Positions 45,379-52,947 of a DNA stretch of 64,000 nucleotides are shown here, piece after piece (the stretch's first letter is position 1; each line of letters opens with the position of its first letter). The notes under the pieces were generated by a model. It did not search any database. It was not told the DNA's origin and saw nothing but the letters and a program-made list of their open reading frames with translations. Made by a program: the position numbers and the translations under genes. Source of the stretch: Micromonospora peucetia (GTDB lineage Bacteria > Actinomycetota > Actinomycetes > Mycobacteriales > Micromonosporaceae); the NCBI RefSeq assembly GCF_900091625.1, contig NZ_FMIC01000002.1:248001-312000 (forward strand), in the 5' to 3' direction.

Positions 45379-46878
45379 TCAGTGCGCGGTGCAGCCCGTC
45401 GTCGGCGCGGGCGCCGTGGCCGGCGCACCGATCGTGGGCAGCCCGAGCAGCACCCCCGGCGTACGCGGGGCACGCCCCGCCTCGGCCGCGTCGCCGGCCC
45501 GGGTGCGCCGGTGTGCCAGCGGCTCGCCGTCGGCGTTGAGGTGGTGCGGGGCGGCGTAGGTCACGGTGGTGCGCACGATGTCGCCGGGGCGGATCCGACC
45601 GTCGTACGAACCCGCCGCGAAGTGGACCAGACGGCCGTCGCGGGCACGGCCGGACATCCGACCCGTGCGCTCGTCCTTGCGCCCCTCACCGACGGCGACC
45701 AGCACCTCGACGGGCTCCCCCACGAGCTTCCGGTTCTCCGCCCAGGTGATCTCCTCCACGCAGGCGATCAGCCGTTCGTAGCGCTCCTGCACGACCTGCT
45801 TGGGCAACTGGCCGTCCATTGTGGCGGCCGGCGTGCCGGGGCGCTTCGAGTACTGGAAGGTGAACGCGGAGGAGAAGCGGGCCGCACGGACCACGTCGAG
45901 GGTGCGCTCGAAGTCGGCGTCGGTCTCACCGGGGAAGCCGACGATGATGTCCGTGGTGATCGCCGCGTCCGGCATCGCCGCCCGGACCTTTTCGATGATG
46001 CCCAGGTAGCGGTCGGCCCGGTACGAGCGGCGCATCGCACGCAGCACGTCGTCGGAGCCCGACTGGAGCGGCATGTGCAGCGAGGGGCAGACGTTGGGCG
46101 TCTCGGCCATCGCGGCGATCACGTCGTCGGTGAAGTCCTTCGGGTGCGGGCTGGTGAACCGGACCCGCTCCAGCCCTTCGATGCCGCCACAGGCGCGCAG
46201 CAGCTTGCCGAAGGCGAGCCGATCGCCGAACTCGGTGCCGTAGGAGTTGACGTTCTGCCCGAGCAGCGTCACCTCCAGCACGCCCTCGTCGACCAGGGCG
46301 CGGACCTCGGAGAGGATGTCGCCGGGGCGGCGGTCCTTCTCCTTGCCCCGCAGAGCGGGCACGATGCAGAACGTGCAGGTGTTGTTGCAGCCGACGGAGA
46401 TCGACACCCAGCCGGCGTACGTGGACTCGCGGCGGGTGGGCAGGGTCGAGGGGAAGACGTCGAGGGATTCGAGGATCTCCACCTCGGCCGCCGCGTTGTG
46501 CCTGGCCCGCTCCAGCAACACCGGCAGCGACCCGATGTTGTGCGTGCCGAACACCACGTCGACCCAGGGCGCCTTGCGGACGATCTCGCCCCGGTCCTTC
46601 TGGGCCAGGCAGCCGCCCACGGCGATCTGCATCCCCGGGTGCCTGGCTTTGACGGGGCGCAGGTGACCGAGGTTGCCGTAGAGCCGGTTGTCGGCGTTCT
46701 CCCGCACGGCGCAGGTGTTGAACACCATCACGTCCGGGTTGTCGTCGGCTTCGGCGGTGCGCACGTAGCCCGCCTGCTCCAGCAGGCCGGAAATGCGCTC
46801 GGAGTCGTGCACGTTCATCTGGCAGCCGTAGGTGCGCACCTGATAGGTGCGCGGGCTGCTCGCCGCTGCGGTAGTCAT
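45379..46878 (-). CDS. miaB: tRNA-2-methylthio-N6-dimethylallyladenosine synthase
   Basis: A 499-residue radical-SAM methylthiotransferase acting on i6A37 tRNA. The N-terminal domain holds three Cys for the auxiliary cluster ([25 protein letters not shown]). The radical SAM motif is [35 protein letters not shown] and a C-terminal TRAM domain ([27 protein letters not shown]) complete the family order. The C-terminus has an extra Ala/Pro tail ending TTGCTAH. Divergent from DUF2277. Confidence 0.95.
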   Translation of the reverse strand: MTTAAASSPRTYQVRTYGCQMNVHDSERISGLLEQAGYVRTAEADDNPDVMVFNTCAVRENADNRLYGNLGHLRPVKARHPGMQIAVGGCLAQKDRGEIVRKAPWVDVVFGTHNIGSLPVLLERARHNAAAEVEILESLDVFPSTLPTRRESTYAGWVSISVGCNNTCTFCIVPALRGKEKDRRPGDILSEVRALVDEGVLEVTLLGQNVNSYGTEFGDRLAFGKLLRACGGIEGLERVRFTSPHPKDFTDDVIAAMAETPNVCPSLHMPLQSGSDDVLRAMRRSYRADRYLGIIEKVRAAMPDAAITTDIIVGFPGETDADFERTLDVVRAARFSSAFTFQYSKRPGTPAATMDGQLPKQVVQERYERLIACVEEITWAENRKLVGEPVEVLVAVGEGRKDERTGRMSGRARDGRLVHFAAGSYDGRIRPGDIVRTTVTYAAPHHLNADGEPLAHRRTRAGDAAEAGRAPRTPGVLLGLPTIGAPATAPAPTTGCTAH

Positions 46879-46930
46879 GACCCGGACAGCGTATCCGGGC
46901 CCACCCGAACGGATCGAACGAGGAGGAGCC

Positions 46931-47161
46931 ATGTGTCGGAGCATCAAGACCCTGCGTGAGCCGTACGTCGCCGAGGTGAGCCCGGCCGACGTCGACGCCG
47001 CGGCGTTGCAGTACGTCCGCAAGATCTCGGGTTTCCGCAAGCCCGCCGCCCACAACGCCGCAGCCTTCGACACGGCGGTCGCCGCGGTCGCCGCAGCCAC
47101 CGCGACCCTGCTCAGCGAGCTGGAGGTACGCGGCGCCCGCTCCGCCGGCGCGGCGACCTGA
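46931..47161 (+). CDS. DUF2277 small protein
   Basis: A 76-residue protein beginning [12 protein letters not shown], the DUF2277 signature, followed by [15 protein letters not shown]. The function is unknown. AGGAGGAG lies directly before the ATG at good spacing. Divergent from miaB. Confidence 0.85.
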   Translation: MCRSIKTLREPYVAEVSPADVDAAALQYVRKISGFRKPAAHNAAAFDTAVAAVAAATATLLSELEVRGARSAGAAT

Positions 47162-47235
47162 CCTCTTCCCCGCCGGGCGGCGGGTGGACACCGGACAACT
47201 GGTGAAGCTGACCGGGGCGGACCTGGTCGGCCGCC

Positions 47236-47319
47236 GGGCCGGCCCGGGGACCCGTCGCGCGGGCCGGCCTGGGGACCCGTTGCGCGGGCCGGCCCGGGAC
47301 CCGTTGCGCGGGCCGGCCT
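47236..47319. repeat. 25-bp tandem repeat, 3.4 copies
   Basis: Units beginning GGGCCGGCC start at 47236, 47261, 47286 and 47310. They are 25, 25 and 24 bp long; the last is partial. They share GACCCGTYGCGC. The tract ends at the stop codon of the minus-strand gene and sits between convergent genes. It probably arose by replication slippage and may act as a multi-hairpin terminator, since GGGCCGGCCC is itself palindromic. Confidence 0.7.
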
Positions 47320-47798
47320 CAGGCGGCGGCGAGCGCGGGGAGCACCGAGTCCGGCGCCCAGCGCGAGCGGTGGCACTGCGACCAGCCACGGCAGCGGGGA
47401 TCCGCCTCGGTGCACAGGCGCTGGTTGGCGAGCAGTTCGCCGTCGTCGGTCTCCCGGACGTCGAAGTGCACCGGCCGGATCGTGCCGTCGGGCGCGACGA
47501 GCAGGTGCCGACCGGCGTCGAGGGTGTCGTCGCGCAACAGGCAGTTGCGCTCCAGCAGCCGCGCCAACGCGGCTATGCTGCCGTGCTCGGAGAGCTGGTC
47601 AGGCACCCCGTAGCAGTCCACGATCGTGGCGAACTCCCCCGGCGCCTGCCAGACGTCGCAGATCACCGCGTACGTCGGCAGTCGGGCGGGATCCGCCGCC
47701 GCCAGGGGCATCACCACCCGGCCGAGCGCCTCGGCCAGTGCCGGGTAGACCTCCACCGGCCGCACCCGGTCGATTCTCCAGTTCCACAGCTCGGTCAT
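47319..47798 (-). CDS. Hypothetical protein, no recognised family
   Basis: A 159-residue acidic soluble protein starting [19 protein letters not shown], with [22 protein letters not shown] in the middle and a Cys-containing C-terminus ([19 protein letters not shown]). The late Cys cluster (three Cys in about 15 residues) might bind metal. There is no signal peptide or TM. ATG at 47798 lies about 7 nt after AGGAGG. It has a 467-bp upstream gap containing hairpin copy 4. I cannot assign a function. Confidence 0.62.
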   Translation of the reverse strand: MTELWNWRIDRVRPVEVYPALAEALGRVVMPLAAADPARLPTYAVICDVWQAPGEFATIVDCYGVPDQLSEHGSIAALARLLERNCLLRDDTLDAGRHLLVAPDGTIRPVHFDVRETDDGELLANQRLCTEADPRCRGWSQCHRSRWAPDSVLPALAAA

Positions 47799-48058
47799 GC
47801 CGCGCCTCCTCGCTGTGCTCGTCCCACCGGCCTCCGGATCGGGCCTTACTGACGATGGTGGGGGGCATATGACCTCAGCCGGGGGCAAGTTACCGGTCTG
47901 TGACCATTCCGGGCAAAATTCCCGTGGGCATCATTGCTCAGAGTAGCGGGAAGATGACAGTTTATCGGGTACGGTAGCCCGCCAACACGCCCCACCCCAC
48001 CCCGACACCCACCCTCGCACCCCGCCCGGTGCCCACCCTCGCGCCCGCCCGGCGCCCA

Positions 48059-48091
48059 CCCGACGCCCGCCCGACGCCCGCCCGACGCCCG
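48059..48091. repeat. CCCGACGCCCG tandem repeat, three copies
   Basis: Three exact 11-bp units at 48059, 48070 and 48081 directly precede hairpin copy 4. They form the C-rich left flank. Confidence 0.7.
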
Positions 48092-48097
48092 CCCCGG

Positions 48098-48166
48098 CGA
48101 TCTTGCACTTTGTGCCCCGACAAACCGCACGAAGCTCGTGTTTCGTGGGCCAAAAGTGCAAGATCG
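48098..48166 (+). repeat. 69-bp dispersed hairpin element, copy 4
   Basis: This is the best-formed copy. GCGATCTTGCACTTT (48097-48111) pairs with AAAGTGCAAGATCGC (48153-48167) over 15 bp without error. Inside are GCCC/GGGC and an apical CACGA-AGC-TCGTG stem. It lies 99 bp beyond the selD stop, between tandem minus-strand genes. It is the only copy not between convergent genes. It is flanked by C-rich repeats on the left and G-rich repeats on the right. Confidence 0.87.
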
Positions 48167-48183
48167 CGAGGGTGTGGGTGCGC

Positions 48184-48239
48184 GGAGGCGGGGAGGCGGG
48201 GAGGCGGGGAGGCGGGGAGGCGGGGAGGCGGGGAGGCGC
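48184..48239. repeat. GGAGGCGG tandem repeat, about seven copies
   Basis: Six exact copies and one variant of an 8-bp unit give at least six GGGG runs. They could form G-quadruplexes on the plus strand, or in an RNA read in that direction. They lie between selD and hairpin copy 4. Confidence 0.75.
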
Positions 48240-48265
48240 GCCGGGGTTCGGGTACGGGTTGGGAC

Positions 48266-49255
48266 TCAGCGCACGACGACGCGGTGTTGCCCGGGTGGCA
48301 GCAGCTCGCCGATCACGGTGGCGCCCGGCAGCTCACCGGCGACCAGCAGGCCGCCCGAGGTCTGCGCGTCTGCCAGCAACAGCCGCTCGTCCTCGCCGGT
48401 CCCGCCGAAGTCGGTCCACCCGGTGACCCACTCCAGGTTGCGCCGGCTGCCGCCGCTGACGTGCCCGTCGCGCACCGCGTCCCGGGCGCCGGCCAGGTAG
48501 GGCACCCGGGCCGCGTCGATCGCCACCGTCAGCCGGCTCGCCCGGGCCAGCTTGGACGCGTGCCCGAGCAGGCCGAAGCCGGTCACGTCGGTGCCGCAGC
48601 GGACACCGGCCGCCACCGCGGCCCGCGCCGCGTCCCGGTTGAGGGTGGTCATCGCGGCGACCGCCTCGGGGAAGCTCTCCCCGGTGGCCTTGTGCCGGGT
48701 GTTGAGCACCCCGACGCCGAGCGGCTTGGTCAGCGACAGCGGCAGGCCGGCCCGGCCCGCGTCCAGGGTGATCAGCTCCTCCGGCCGGACCACCCCGGTG
48801 ACGGCCAGCCCGTACTTGGGGCCCTCGTCGTCGACGCTGTGCCCGCCGGCGAGGTGGCAGCCGGCGTCGCGGGCCACGTCCTGACCGCCGCGCAGCACCT
48901 CCCGGGCCAGCTCCAGCGGCAGCACGTCGCGCGGCCAGCAGAGCAGGTTGAGCGCGACGAGGGGGGTGCCGCCCATGGCGTACACGTCGGAAAGGGCGTT
49001 GGTCGCGGCGATGCGCCCCCAGTCGTACGCGTCATCGACGACGGGGGTGAAGAAGTCGGCGGTGGTGACCAGGCCGGTGCGCTCGTCGAGCCGGACCACG
49101 GCGGCGTCGTCGCCGTGGTCGAGCCCGACGAGCAGCTCGGTGGTGCCGGTGGCCGGGCCGAGCCCGGCGACCATGGTCTCCAGCTCTCCCGGGGGAATCT
49201 TGCACGCGCAGCCGCCACCCCGGGCGTACCGGGTCAGCCGTACCGGTTCGGTCAT
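48266..49255 (-). CDS. selD: Selenide, water dikinase (selenophosphate synthetase)
   Basis: A 329-residue SelD that makes selenophosphate from selenide and ATP. The N-terminal active loop is GGGCACKI, equivalent to GxGCxCK with a catalytic Cys (not selenocysteine) and the essential Lys. DDAAVVRLDERTGLVTTADFFTP and NALSDVYAMGG bind Mg-ATP, and TDVTGFGLLGHASKLARAS is the second conserved block. No selA, selB or tRNA-Sec is in this window, so the pathway must be completed elsewhere. Divergent from the glutamate-type ABC operon. Confidence 0.93.
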   Translation of the reverse strand: MTEPVRLTRYARGGGCACKIPPGELETMVAGLGPATGTTELLVGLDHGDDAAVVRLDERTGLVTTADFFTPVVDDAYDWGRIAATNALSDVYAMGGTPLVALNLLCWPRDVLPLELAREVLRGGQDVARDAGCHLAGGHSVDDEGPKYGLAVTGVVRPEELITLDAGRAGLPLSLTKPLGVGVLNTRHKATGESFPEAVAAMTTLNRDAARAAVAAGVRCGTDVTGFGLLGHASKLARASRLTVAIDAARVPYLAGARDAVRDGHVSGGSRRNLEWVTGWTDFGGTGEDERLLLADAQTSGGLLVAGELPGATVIGELLPPGQHRVVVR

Positions 49256-49303
49256 CCCCACATGATCTCCGGGCCGCCCGGGCACCGCTACTGCGGCGGG
49301 CCG

Positions 49304-49337
49304 GATCGGGGTCAAAATCGGACTCTTGACCCCGATC
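49304..49337. promoter_or_regulatory. Perfect 12-bp inverted repeat in the selD / ABC divergent region
   Basis: GATCGGGGTCAA (49304-49315) and TTGACCCCGATC (49326-49337) are exact reverse complements around a 10-bp spacer. The right arm contains TTGACC, a -35-like hexamer reading towards the ABC operon. This suits an operator for a dimeric regulator. The divergent selD start is 49 bp to the left. Confidence 0.55.
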
Positions 49338-49370
49338 GGAACTGGTGTTATCGCTCCGTGACCAACTGAG

Positions 49371-49401
49371 TTGCGTGCCGCCACATCCCCCCGCCTACAG
49401 T
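49371..49401 (+). promoter_or_regulatory. Candidate promoter of the glutamate-type ABC operon
   Basis: TTGCGT (49371-49376) and TACAGT (49396-49401) are separated by 19 bp, slightly long. TACAGT is a good actinobacterial -10. Transcription would begin near 49408, about 45 bp before the first gene. Confidence 0.4.
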
Positions 49402-49452
49402 TGCGCAACCGGGGGTCAACCGACCCGCGCGACGACAGGGACGGTGAACGAC

Positions 49453-50199
49453 GTGACGACGGGCGAACCGCTCATCGTGCTGGACTCGGTCAACAAGTGG
49501 TTCGGGCCGCTGCACGTGCTGGACGACGTCTCACTGTCGGTCGGGCGCGGCGAGGTGGTCGTGGTGATCGGCCCGTCGGGCTCCGGCAAGTCGACGCTGT
49601 GCCGCACCATCAACCGCCTCGAACCGATCAGCTCCGGCACGATCACCTTCGACGGGCAGCCGCTACCGGCCGAGGGCAAGGCGCTGGCGAAGCTGCGCAG
49701 CGAGGTCGGCATGGTCTTCCAGTCGTTCAACCTCTTCGCGCACAAGACGATCCTCGAGAACGTCACTCTCGGACCGGTCAAGGTCCGCAAGGAGAAGCCT
49801 GCGGCGGCGCGCGAGCGCGGCCTGGCCCTGCTGGACCGGGTGGGCATCGCGAACCAGGCCGACAAGTTCCCGGCCCAGCTCTCCGGCGGTCAGCAGCAGC
49901 GGGTCGCGATCGCCCGAGCGCTGGCCATGCAGCCCAAGGCGATGCTCTTCGACGAGCCGACCAGCGCGCTGGACCCGGAGATGGTCGGCGAGGTGCTGGA
50001 CGTGATGACGTCGCTGGCCCGCGAGGGCATGACCATGGTCGTGGTCACCCACGAGATGGGCTTCGCCCGGCACGCGGCGAACCGCGTCATCTTCATGGCC
50101 GACGGCCAACTGGTCGAGGACGCGCCGCCGGCCGAGTTCTTCGCCAACCCGCGCAGCGAGCGGGCCAAGGACTTCCTCTCCAAGATCCTCACGCACTAG
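49453..50199 (+). CDS. gluA: Glutamate-type polar amino acid ABC transporter ATPase
   Basis: A 248-residue PAAT-family ATPase with Walker [20 protein letters not shown]-loop [18 protein letters not shown], signature [16 protein letters not shown], Walker [21 protein letters not shown] and switch [13 protein letters not shown]. It is closely similar to corynebacterial GluA. First gene of a four-gene operon (ATPase, binding protein, two permeases). GTG 49453 is used; the in-frame GTG 49444 lies only 3 nt after AGGG but cannot be excluded. Confidence 0.9.
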   Translation: MTTGEPLIVLDSVNKWFGPLHVLDDVSLSVGRGEVVVVIGPSGSGKSTLCRTINRLEPISSGTITFDGQPLPAEGKALAKLRSEVGMVFQSFNLFAHKTILENVTLGPVKVRKEKPAAARERGLALLDRVGIANQADKFPAQLSGGQQQRVAIARALAMQPKAMLFDEPTSALDPEMVGEVLDVMTSLAREGMTMVVVTHEMGFARHAANRVIFMADGQLVEDAPPAEFFANPRSERAKDFLSKILTH

Positions 50200-50257
50200 G
50201 CGTCCGTACCTGGAGCGCGCCGTCCCCCGGCGGTTCCGTCGAAGCAAGGAGATGAAC

Positions 50258-51139
50258 ATGCGTATCACGCGCGTAGCGGCGCTCGCCGCGGCCGCCACCC
50301 TGGCGCTCGGCTTGACGGCCTGCGGTGGCGACGACGCCGAGGAGGGCACCGGCGCCGGCAGCAAGTCCTTCGCCGCCGGCAGCACCATGGAGCGTCTCAA
50401 CAAGGCCCAGGCCATCAAGATCGGCACGAAGTTCGACCAGCCCGGCTTCGGCCAGAAGGGCCTCTCCGGCAAGCCGGAGGGCTTCGACGTCGAGGTCGCG
50501 AAGATCATCGTCAAGGAGCTCGGCATCCCCGAGGACAAGATCGAGTGGGTCGAGGCCCCCTCGAAGGTCCGCGAGGACGTGATCGTGAACGGCACGGTCG
50601 ACCTGGTCGCCGCCACCTACACGATCAACGACAAGCGCAAGGAGCGCATCGCGTTCGCCGGGCCGTACTACGAGGCCGGCCAGAACATCATGGTGAAGAA
50701 GGACGACACCACCATCACCGGGCCGGACTCCTTCAAGGACGGCACCAAGAAGGTCTGCTCGGTGACCGGCTCCACCCCGGCCGAGGAGATCAAGAAGCAC
50801 GTCAAGGACATCGCCACCCAGGTGGTGCTCTTCGACACCTACGACAAGTGCCGTGACGCCCTCAAGGGCGGCCAGGTCGACGCCGTCACCACGGACAACG
50901 TGATCCTGCTCGGCTACATCGCCAAGGACGAGACGTCGTCGTTCAAGCTGGCCGGCGACAACTTCACCAAGGAGCCGTACGGCCTCGGGGTGAAGAAGGA
51001 GGACACCGACTTCCGCAACTTCGTCAACGACACGCTGGAGAAGGCGTACGCCGACGGCAGCTGGAAGAAGGCCTGGGACGGCACCGCCGGCAAGTTCGGC
51101 GCCACGCTGGGTTCCGCGCCGGCCGTCAACCGCTACTGA
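50258..51139 (+). CDS. gluB: Glutamate-type ABC substrate-binding lipoprotein
   Basis: A 293-residue binding protein. The signal peptide MRITRVAALAAAATLALGLTAC ends in lipobox LTAC. The mature protein has the type II periplasmic fold (KIGTKFDQPGFGQK, GFDVEVAKIIVKELG, DLVAATYTINDKRKERIAFAGPYYEAGQ), as in GluB/GlnH, with two Cys (KVCSVTGS, YDKCRDAL) likely bridged. ATG 50258 is chosen: it is 6 nt after AAGGAG, whereas ATG 50252 abuts it. Confidence 0.9.
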   Translation: MRITRVAALAAAATLALGLTACGGDDAEEGTGAGSKSFAAGSTMERLNKAQAIKIGTKFDQPGFGQKGLSGKPEGFDVEVAKIIVKELGIPEDKIEWVEAPSKVREDVIVNGTVDLVAATYTINDKRKERIAFAGPYYEAGQNIMVKKDDTTITGPDSFKDGTKKVCSVTGSTPAEEIKKHVKDIATQVVLFDTYDKCRDALKGGQVDAVTTDNVILLGYIAKDETSSFKLAGDNFTKEPYGLGVKKEDTDFRNFVNDTLEKAYADGSWKKAWDGTAGKFGATLGSAPAVNRY

Positions 51140-51179
51140 GTGATTCGTTGATCTGGAGGGTGGGGAGGAAGACCGGCCC

Positions 51180-51887
51180 GTGAGTGTGCTCATCGACAAG
51201 TTCGACGTCTTCGCGGGTGGTTTCTGGCTCACCCTCCAGATCTGCGTACTCGCCGCGATCGGCGCCCTGATCCTGGGTGCCGTCGTGGCGGTGCTGCGGA
51301 TCTCCCCGGTACCGCCGCTGCGGGCGCTCGGCACCGGCTACGTCAACGTCTTTCGCAACATGCCGCTGACCGTGGTGATGTTCTTCGCCGCGTTCGGCCT
51401 GCCCGCGCTCGGCTCCAACGCGGACTTTCTACGGATCCCCGGTCTCGACGCGGTGTTCAGCCGGCTCGACACGGATCTGCCCTACTTCCGCTTCGCGCTG
51501 ATCGCGCTGGTGCTCTACACCGCGGCGTTCGTCTGCGAGGCGCTGCGGTCCGGCGTGAACGCCGTGCCCGCCGGCCAGGCGGAGGCCGCCCGGTCGCTGG
51601 GCCTCACCTTCGGCCAGAACCTGCGGTACGTGGTGCTGCCGCAGTCCTGGAAGGCCTCGGTGGTCCCCCTCGGTTCGGTCATCATCGCGATGATCAAGAA
51701 CTCGGCCCTGATCGGCTTCTTCGGCGTGGTCGGCGACCTCTCGGCGACCGCCGACCAGCTCACCTCGGCTGAGGGCTACGCCTTCGTACCCGTCGCCATC
51801 GGCATCTCGATCGGATACCTGATCATGACCGTCCCCCTCGGCGCGCTCCTCGACCGGATCGAGAAGCGGCAGGCGGTGGCCCGGTGA
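51180..51887 (+). CDS. gluC: Glutamate-type ABC permease (GluC-like)
   Basis: A 235-residue HisM-type permease with five TM segments. It starts FWLTLQICVLAAIGALILGAVVAVLRISPVPPLRALGTGYVNVFRNMPLTV, and the EAA loop reads AGQAEAARSLGLTFGQNLRYVVLPQ. It pairs with the next permease. Its stop overlaps the next start by 4 nt. Confidence 0.9.
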   Translation: MSVLIDKFDVFAGGFWLTLQICVLAAIGALILGAVVAVLRISPVPPLRALGTGYVNVFRNMPLTVVMFFAAFGLPALGSNADFLRIPGLDAVFSRLDTDLPYFRFALIALVLYTAAFVCEALRSGVNAVPAGQAEAARSLGLTFGQNLRYVVLPQSWKASVVPLGSVIIAMIKNSALIGFFGVVGDLSATADQLTSAEGYAFVPVAIGISIGYLIMTVPLGALLDRIEKRQAVAR

Positions 51888-52855
51888 GCCAGCAGACCAG
51901 CGTCCTCTACGACGTCCCCGGTCCCCGGCAGCGCCGAATCACGCTGGTCGGCAGCCTCGTCGCCACCGTCGTGCTGTTGGTCGGCGCATACTTCCTGGTC
52001 TACCGCCCGCTGGACGCCAAGGGCCAGTTCTCGATGGAGCTCTGGGGGCCGCTGATCGACCCCTCCAACGAGAACTTCTCGCTGGTGTGGGACCGGATCG
52101 GTGTCGGCCTCAAGAACACGCTGACCGCCGCCGCCCTGGCGATCGTCTCCTCGCTGGTGGTCGGCACCCTGCTCGCGGTGCTCCGGATCCAGCTCAAGAG
52201 CCTGACCCGGCGCCGGTTCACCGGGCTCGCCGCCCCGCTGGCCTACCTGCTGCGCGGGCTGAGCGTGCTGCTGTCGGCGGTCACCCGGGTCTGTGTCGAG
52301 GTGTTCCGGGGCCTGCCCGTGGTCATCACGATCTTCTTCGCGGCCCGCGGCTTCCCCGAGTTCGGCGTCTCGTTCGACACGCTGTGGTACCTGGTCATCG
52401 GCCTCACCATCTACAACTCGGTGGTGATCGCCGAGATCCTCCGCTCCGGCATGGAGGGCCTGCCCGGTGGGCAGGCCGAGGCGGCCTCCGCGATCGGCCT
52501 CTCCCCGTCGCAGACCACCCGGATGATCCTGCTGCCGCAGGCGTTCCGGATCATGCTGCCGGCACTGATCAGCCAGCTCGTCGTCGTGCTCAAGGACACC
52601 TCGCTGGGCTTCATCATCAGCTACGAGGAGACCCTGAACATCGGCAAGCAGATCATCGGCGTGCTGGACAACCCGATCCAGGTCTACGTCGTGATCGCGG
52701 TGATGTTCATCCTGGTGAACTACTCGCTGTCGAAGCTGGCCCAGTACGTACAGCGGCGGCTCTCCCGCGGTCGCAAGACCGCCGGCACCCCGGCCCAGAA
52801 CCCGCCCCCGGCGGCCCTCGCCTCCCAATCGGAGAGCAACGGCGCCAGCCCCTGA
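51884..52855 (+). CDS. gluD: Glutamate-type ABC permease (GluD-like)
   Basis: A 323-residue HisM-type permease with an N-terminal polar extension and extra TM (ITLVGSLVATVVLLVGAYFLV). The core contains EVFRGLPVVITIFFAARGFPEFGV and the EAA loop GQAEAASAIGLSPSQTTRMILLPQAFRIMLPALISQ. A Ser/Pro/Ala-rich tail ends the protein. Last gene of the operon; a strong terminator follows. Confidence 0.9.
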   Translation: MSQQTSVLYDVPGPRQRRITLVGSLVATVVLLVGAYFLVYRPLDAKGQFSMELWGPLIDPSNENFSLVWDRIGVGLKNTLTAAALAIVSSLVVGTLLAVLRIQLKSLTRRRFTGLAAPLAYLLRGLSVLLSAVTRVCVEVFRGLPVVITIFFAARGFPEFGVSFDTLWYLVIGLTIYNSVVIAEILRSGMEGLPGGQAEAASAIGLSPSQTTRMILLPQAFRIMLPALISQLVVVLKDTSLGFIISYEETLNIGKQIIGVLDNPIQVYVVIAVMFILVNYSLSKLAQYVQRRLSRGRKTAGTPAQNPPPAALASQSESNGASP

Positions 52856-52869
52856 CCCTGACGCACGTC

Positions 52870-52902
52870 AAAGGGCCGGCCCGATGATCGGGCCGGCCCT
52901 TT
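52870..52902 (+). terminator. Terminator of the glutamate-type ABC operon
   Basis: A perfect 15-bp stem (52870-52884 with 52888-52902) around TGA lies 14 bp past the last stop, with TTT at the 3' end. It also sits before the convergent rny gene end. Confidence 0.82.
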
Positions 52903-52947
52903 CGCATTACGCCGTCAGTGGGGAAGTCCCGGTGCCGCCTCGCGCCG

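Larger units (their letters stand above)
47799..48265. other. Gene-free interval upstream of the hypothetical gene
   Basis: This 467-bp gap holds the promoter side of the minus-strand hypothetical gene (an AT-richer patch at 47865-47965), then strongly C-biased sequence, hairpin copy 4, and G-biased tandem repeats up to the selD stop. I see no further gene. Confidence 0.7.

Noticed and set aside
48059..48239. Possible CRISPR array in the repeats near selD
   Set aside because: Units are 8 and 11 bp with no spacers, and there are no cas genes.
49256..49452. A tRNA-Sec or SECIS-like structure next to selD
   Set aside because: Only a simple 12-bp inverted repeat is present; no acceptor stem, anticodon arm or TTCGA loop can be drawn, and selD itself uses Cys.
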